NCBI GenBank assembly: GCA_021272315.1
Contig: JAJSLI010000121.1
Span: 1 to 64,000, forward strand
Source: Methylacidiphilales bacterium
Lineage (GTDB): Bacteria; Verrucomicrobiota; Verrucomicrobiia; Methylacidiphilales; UBA1321
Direction: 5' to 3'
DNA: 64,000 nt
The translations under genes and the position numbers were made by a program. The notes under the pieces are model-generated. The model worked only from the letters and a program-made list of their open reading frames with translations. It was not told the DNA's origin and did not search any database. Below are positions 60,973-64,000 of the stretch, piece after piece. Within the stretch, counting starts at the first letter, position 1. Every line of letters begins with the position of its first letter.

Positions 60973-61626
60973 TTATCGGAGTGTTGACGTGAGGGCAAGT
61001 CCCGGTTGAATGACCGATCTTCTCCACGCCGGATGTTCGGCAATGAGCCGCAGGGCGCGCGGCAGCAGCACACGACCTGGTTTCTGATGGGGCCAAGGCG
61101 AAGCGCCGGAGGGATGGGGAAGGGGAACAAGATCGAAACGGTGACCGGCAAAGCTGGCGGGAAAAGCCAGGCCGATGACTTCGTCGAGCTTGCCGCAGGG
61201 GATAAACTGGAGGATGGCGAGCTTGCCGACGGCGATGACGAGTTGCGGTTGCAACAGGGCCATCTCGGCTTCAAGCCAGCCGGCGCAGTTGGCGATTTCG
61301 GCCGGGTCGGGCACGCGGTCACCGCCCCCGTTTTTTTTACCGGGAAAACAGCGGCAGACAGCGGCCATGTAAACGCGGGAACGGAAGGCGGCTTCATCGA
61401 CGCCGGTGTGGTCCTTGAACCAGCGGAAAAGTTTCTTGCCCGCGGTCCAGGCGAAGGGCCGCCCGAGAACCGGTTCCTTGTCGCCGGGGGCCTGACCGAC
61501 GAGAAGAACGCGGCTGACGACAGCGCCGCCGCTGACAACGGGCTTTTGCATTTTCGGGCAGAGACGGCAGCGCCGCAGGGCGGTGACATGCCGGTCGAGG
61601 AGGCTCTGCCGGGAGGCTTCACTCAT
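60973..61626 (-). CDS. Uracil-DNA glycosylase superfamily protein
   Basis: A 217-residue UDG-fold protein of the family 4-like, Fe-S type. Motif 1 is VGQAPGDKEPVLGRPFAWTAG (DNA-uracil pocket; about 43-62 in position), and motif 2 PHPSGASPWPH near the C-terminus. Cys20 and Cys23 with CRCFPG (about 101-106) and NCAGW could hold a 4Fe-4S cluster. HPSGASPW differs from the usual family-4 HPS pattern, so the exact family and substrate (uracil or another deaminated base) are uncertain. The start at 61626 overlaps the TgpA-like gene by 8 bp. Confidence 0.82.
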   Translation of the reverse strand: MSEASRQSLLDRHVTALRRCRLCPKMQKPVVSGGAVVSRVLLVGQAPGDKEPVLGRPFAWTAGKKLFRWFKDHTGVDEAAFRSRVYMAAVCRCFPGKKNGGGDRVPDPAEIANCAGWLEAEMALLQPQLVIAVGKLAILQFIPCGKLDEVIGLAFPASFAGHRFDLVPLPHPSGASPWPHQKPGRVLLPRALRLIAEHPAWRRSVIQPGLALTSTLR

Positions 61627-63757
61627 GGGCGGAGGAGGCTGCGGCCTGAGAGGCGGCGATTTGGGCGAGGAGCGCCTGTAATTCTTTGGGCGTGGCCGGT
61701 TCGACAGGGAGAGGGCCGTAACGAAAGCGGGCGACAATGGCGCCAACGTGATGGATGGCTTCCTCTTTTTCGGGGAAGGCTTCGGCCACGCGGTCTGTGT
61801 AGGCGAGGGGACCTTCCCATTTGGCGCGGGGAATGCCGCGCTGAGCCATGCTGCGGCAGAATTTTGCGTAAAGATTTTCGATGGGAGGGTTGACCACGCG
61901 CGGGCGCATTAAGCGCCGGAAAATGAGGAAGCAAAGGAGAATCGCTGCCGCACAGACGAGGCCGAGGGCCTGCTGGCCGAAGCCGAGAAACCGGGCGAGC
62001 TTGGTTTGCGTGTCAGGATTGTAGGAGAAGACCCAGTCGTCCCAACTGACCTCGACCTGCTCGCGGCGCATATCGAGGTCGTTCAGGACGTGGTTTGTCC
62101 ATTCGGGCAGATAGGTCTCGGCAAAATTCAACGGACGGGAGGTCATGCGGATTGGCTGATTTTCTTCCGCCCCGCCCGAATCGGAAGAGGCGAAGTTGGC
62201 CAGGCCGGGAGGAAGGATGGAGGTGGGATCGATTCGGATCCACCGTCTTTTTGCGTCGATCCAGACTTCGTCCCACGCGTGGGCGTCCGATTGCCGGACA
62301 ATATAGACATCCTTGTACGGATTGTACTCCGCGCCTTGATAACCGACGACAAGCCGGGCGGGAATGTTTTCGAGCCTCATCAGGACGGCAAAGGCGGAGG
62401 CAAAGTATTCGCAGTAACCGGCCTTGGTGGTGAAAAGGAAATAGGAAAGCCAATCGCGGCCCGGCGGGGTGTTTCCGGGCGAAGCGGTGTAAATGAATCC
62501 TTCATGGCGAAAATAGTGGAGAACGGCCACGACATAGGCTTCCTGTTCGGGGTGCGCCGCATGCAACCGGTCTGCCAGCGCGGTGACCTGCGGATCGATG
62601 TGATCGGGGTCATCCTTATCCTTGCTCGGAAGCTGCGTGGCAGCGTCGTATTCAAACCGGTTGACCAGTTTGAGCGGGTCCTTAGACGGGGCTGGGGCCA
62701 GTTGGGAAGCCGACTGAACAGTATAACGCTCGGTGTGGTCGATAGGGTTGTCCGTGGATCCGAGTTGCAGGATCCAACCGCTCAAGAGCAGAGACTCTTT
62801 CCAGAGCCCGGTTTCCTCGTCGTTATAAGCTTTTGTGAACGGATAATCGAGGGCAAAGAGCCATCGTTGATTGTGGGGCAGGATGGTAATTTCCTCTGTG
62901 ACTTCGGTGCTGTCGGGGTCCTCCACCGGGCGGTCGCCAAGGTTGGCTCCCATTTTTCCGGGCGTCCAGGCGCCTGCCTGGTATTCCCAGAGCACGAGGC
63001 CGCGCCAATACATCGTCTCCGGATCGGGGATGCTGCCGGCGGTGAACCGGACGTACATGGCCGTCGAATCGTTGTTGGCCAGGCGCGCGACGGAACCCGG
63101 TTCGACCCGGTCACTGATGCCCAGAGGCGCTTCATTTAGGGTGATCTGGAGCTTGCCGGTGAAACGCGGCAGGAAAAAGAAAAGGAAAAGGGTCAGTGGC
63201 AGGGCTTGGAGAAAAACGACGCCGGCAAGGCCCAGCATCGGGAGCAGGTGGTTATCCGGTCGATCCCCCATGCCGTTGCGAAGGAGTGTGGCGGTCAGGA
63301 GCCACATCATGATGAGGCAATAAATGAAGAGCTCAAGCGCCTGCGAATAGAGCAACGCGCTCATGACGATGAAAAAACTTGAAAAAATGATCACATTGAC
63401 GTCGCGCGGACCTCGTAGTTCGTAAAACTTGATCGTCATTAGTCCGGCCATAAAGGCGGTTTCGGCCTCCCGGCTGAAGAGGGTCTGGAATAGCAGGGCT
63501 ATCGCGGTGAGCAGACAGAGGGCGAGCAGGGCGGTAAAAAGGGTGCTGGGGAGAGGCAGGCGATAAATTTCGAGTACGGCGCGGATGGCGAGCGCGCCAA
63601 CGATGATCATGCTGATCCAGATGGGCAGGACATCAATCTGGGGTAGAAGCGTGAGGATGAAGCCGCCGACGAGCCAAAAGAAAAGCGTGAGTGAAGGGCG
63701 GGGCGTTGGCACCGCCGGACGGACCGGCCGGAGAAAAAGCGCGGACCAAGGCGGCAT
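61619..63757 (-). CDS. TgpA-like DUF3488/transglutaminase membrane protein
   Basis: A 712-residue inner-membrane protein. The N-terminal part (about 1-200) has several TM segments, and a periplasmic transglutaminase-like domain lies at about 395-530. The catalytic triad is visible: Cys in TKAGYCEYFASAFAVLMR, His in SDAHAWDEVWI and Asp in WIRIDPTS. A final TM helix (about 585-605) and a cytoplasmic DUF4129-like tail follow. The family acts on periplasmic proteins, possibly in cell-wall metabolism. It ends 8 bp into the glycosylase gene and starts just after the purN stop. Confidence 0.92.
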   Translation of the reverse strand: MPPWSALFLRPVRPAVPTPRPSLTLFFWLVGGFILTLLPQIDVLPIWISMIIVGALAIRAVLEIYRLPLPSTLFTALLALCLLTAIALLFQTLFSREAETAFMAGLMTIKFYELRGPRDVNVIIFSSFFIVMSALLYSQALELFIYCLIMMWLLTATLLRNGMGDRPDNHLLPMLGLAGVVFLQALPLTLFLFFFLPRFTGKLQITLNEAPLGISDRVEPGSVARLANNDSTAMYVRFTAGSIPDPETMYWRGLVLWEYQAGAWTPGKMGANLGDRPVEDPDSTEVTEEITILPHNQRWLFALDYPFTKAYNDEETGLWKESLLLSGWILQLGSTDNPIDHTERYTVQSASQLAPAPSKDPLKLVNRFEYDAATQLPSKDKDDPDHIDPQVTALADRLHAAHPEQEAYVVAVLHYFRHEGFIYTASPGNTPPGRDWLSYFLFTTKAGYCEYFASAFAVLMRLENIPARLVVGYQGAEYNPYKDVYIVRQSDAHAWDEVWIDAKRRWIRIDPTSILPPGLANFASSDSGGAEENQPIRMTSRPLNFAETYLPEWTNHVLNDLDMRREQVEVSWDDWVFSYNPDTQTKLARFLGFGQQALGLVCAAAILLCFLIFRRLMRPRVVNPPIENLYAKFCRSMAQRGIPRAKWEGPLAYTDRVAEAFPEKEEAIHHVGAIVARFRYGPLPVEPATPKELQALLAQIAASQAAASSAHE

Positions 63758-63766
63758 GCGCCCAGT

Positions 63767-64000
63767 TTAAGGCGGGGAGGGACTTCTCGCCAAGACCTTC
63801 GCGAGGGCGGCGGGATAGAGCTCGTGCTCGGCCATCTGGATGCGGGCGTGAAGCGATTCGGGCGTGTCGCCGGGCAGAATGGGAACCCGTTGCTGCGCGA
63901 TGATTTCTCCGCCGTCGACTTCGCGATTGACGAAGTGCACGGTGCAGCCGGTTTCGGCAGCGCCCGCGGCGAGAGCCTGTTCCCAGGCGCGCAGGCCCTT
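63767..64000 (-). CDS. purN: Phosphoribosylglycinamide formyltransferase, 3' part (5' end outside window)
   Basis: The last 77 residues of PurN, running off the right edge of the window (open frame from 64000 on the minus strand, no start visible). The segments AAETGCTVHFVNREVDGG, IIAQQRVPILPGDTPESL and MAEHELYPAALAK are typical of the family. PurN transfers a formyl group from 10-formyl-THF to GAR in purine synthesis. It sits 9 bp upstream of the TgpA-like gene, same strand. Confidence 0.9.
   Translation of the reverse strand, partial: KGLRAWEQALAAGAAETGCTVHFVNREVDGGEIIAQQRVPILPGDTPESLHARIQMAEHELYPAALAKVLARSPSPP

Noticed and set aside
1-64000. CRISPR arrays and rRNA genes
   Set aside because: No regularly spaced direct repeats and no rRNA-like conserved segments were seen anywhere in the window.

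Overview
The window looks like chromosomal DNA of a GC-rich, diderm Verrucomicrobiota-type bacterium. The best lineage marker is at 12.7-22.6 kb. Five consecutive genes there have the order and architecture of the Akkermansia Amuc_1102-1101-1100-1099-1098 pilus-like locus: a secreted protein, a PilM-PilN fusion, an Amuc_1100/PilO-like protein, a single-pass protein and a secretin. A second secretin follows. RND pumps, secretins, a TonB-family protein and a YdbH/YnbE/YdbL-type system show an outer membrane. No rRNA and no CRISPR array were seen. This assignment is inference from gene content, not from a marker-gene tree.

Layout. 0-5.3 kb: the 3' part of one RND efflux transporter and a complete second one in tandem. 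5.3-6.3 kb: AT-richer intergenic DNA with palindromic repeats, a small membrane protein and a zinc-ribbon protein. 6.3-9.6 kb (minus): CCA-adding-type nucleotidyltransferase, flippase-like membrane protein and TIM-barrel epimerase. 9.8-12.6 kb: a secreted serpin-like protein, a HIT protein and DNA polymerase III delta. 12.7-22.6 kb: the pilus/secretin locus. 22.9-27.9 kb: HAD phosphatase, DUF2017-like protein, ClpS, a MoeB/ThiF-rhodanese protein, RNase D and small proteins. 27.9-32.2 kb: TonB-like protein, sodium:solute symporter and a beta-propeller protein. 32.6-40.3 kb: gpsA-plsY (minus), then photolyase, a YdbH-like AsmA protein, a YnbE-YdbL fusion lipoprotein, an MMPL transporter and tRNA-Pro(CGG). 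40.5-42.7 kb: glycosyltransferase and mutarotase-like protein. 42.7-45.5 kb: a small lower-GC island with an atypical tyrosine recombinase and a membrane/HEAT-repeat protein. 45.5-54.5 kb: valS, a secreted protein, cimA, a MITE-like element, a TlpA-like thioredoxin, HPF, a CysJ-like reductase, a VOC protein and purC. 54.8-60.3 kb: hybrid histidine kinase and a four-gene peptide-type ABC importer without a binding protein. 60.3-64 kb (minus): membrane-anchored protein, uracil-DNA glycosylase family protein, TgpA-like transglutaminase and the 3' part of purN.

How genes work together. The pilus-like locus supplies cytoplasmic, inner-membrane and outer-membrane parts of one envelope machine, but no ATPase or pilin is in the window. 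The YdbH-like protein and the YnbE-YdbL fusion are predicted to form a lipid-transport bridge between the membranes, next to gpsA/plsY, which start phospholipid synthesis. The MoeB-rhodanese/ClpS/DUF2017-like genes overlap end to end and probably form one operon linking sulfur-carrier activation with N-degron proteolysis. The window also carries several families of short inverted or dispersed repeats, one of which encodes the C-terminus of the HIT protein.
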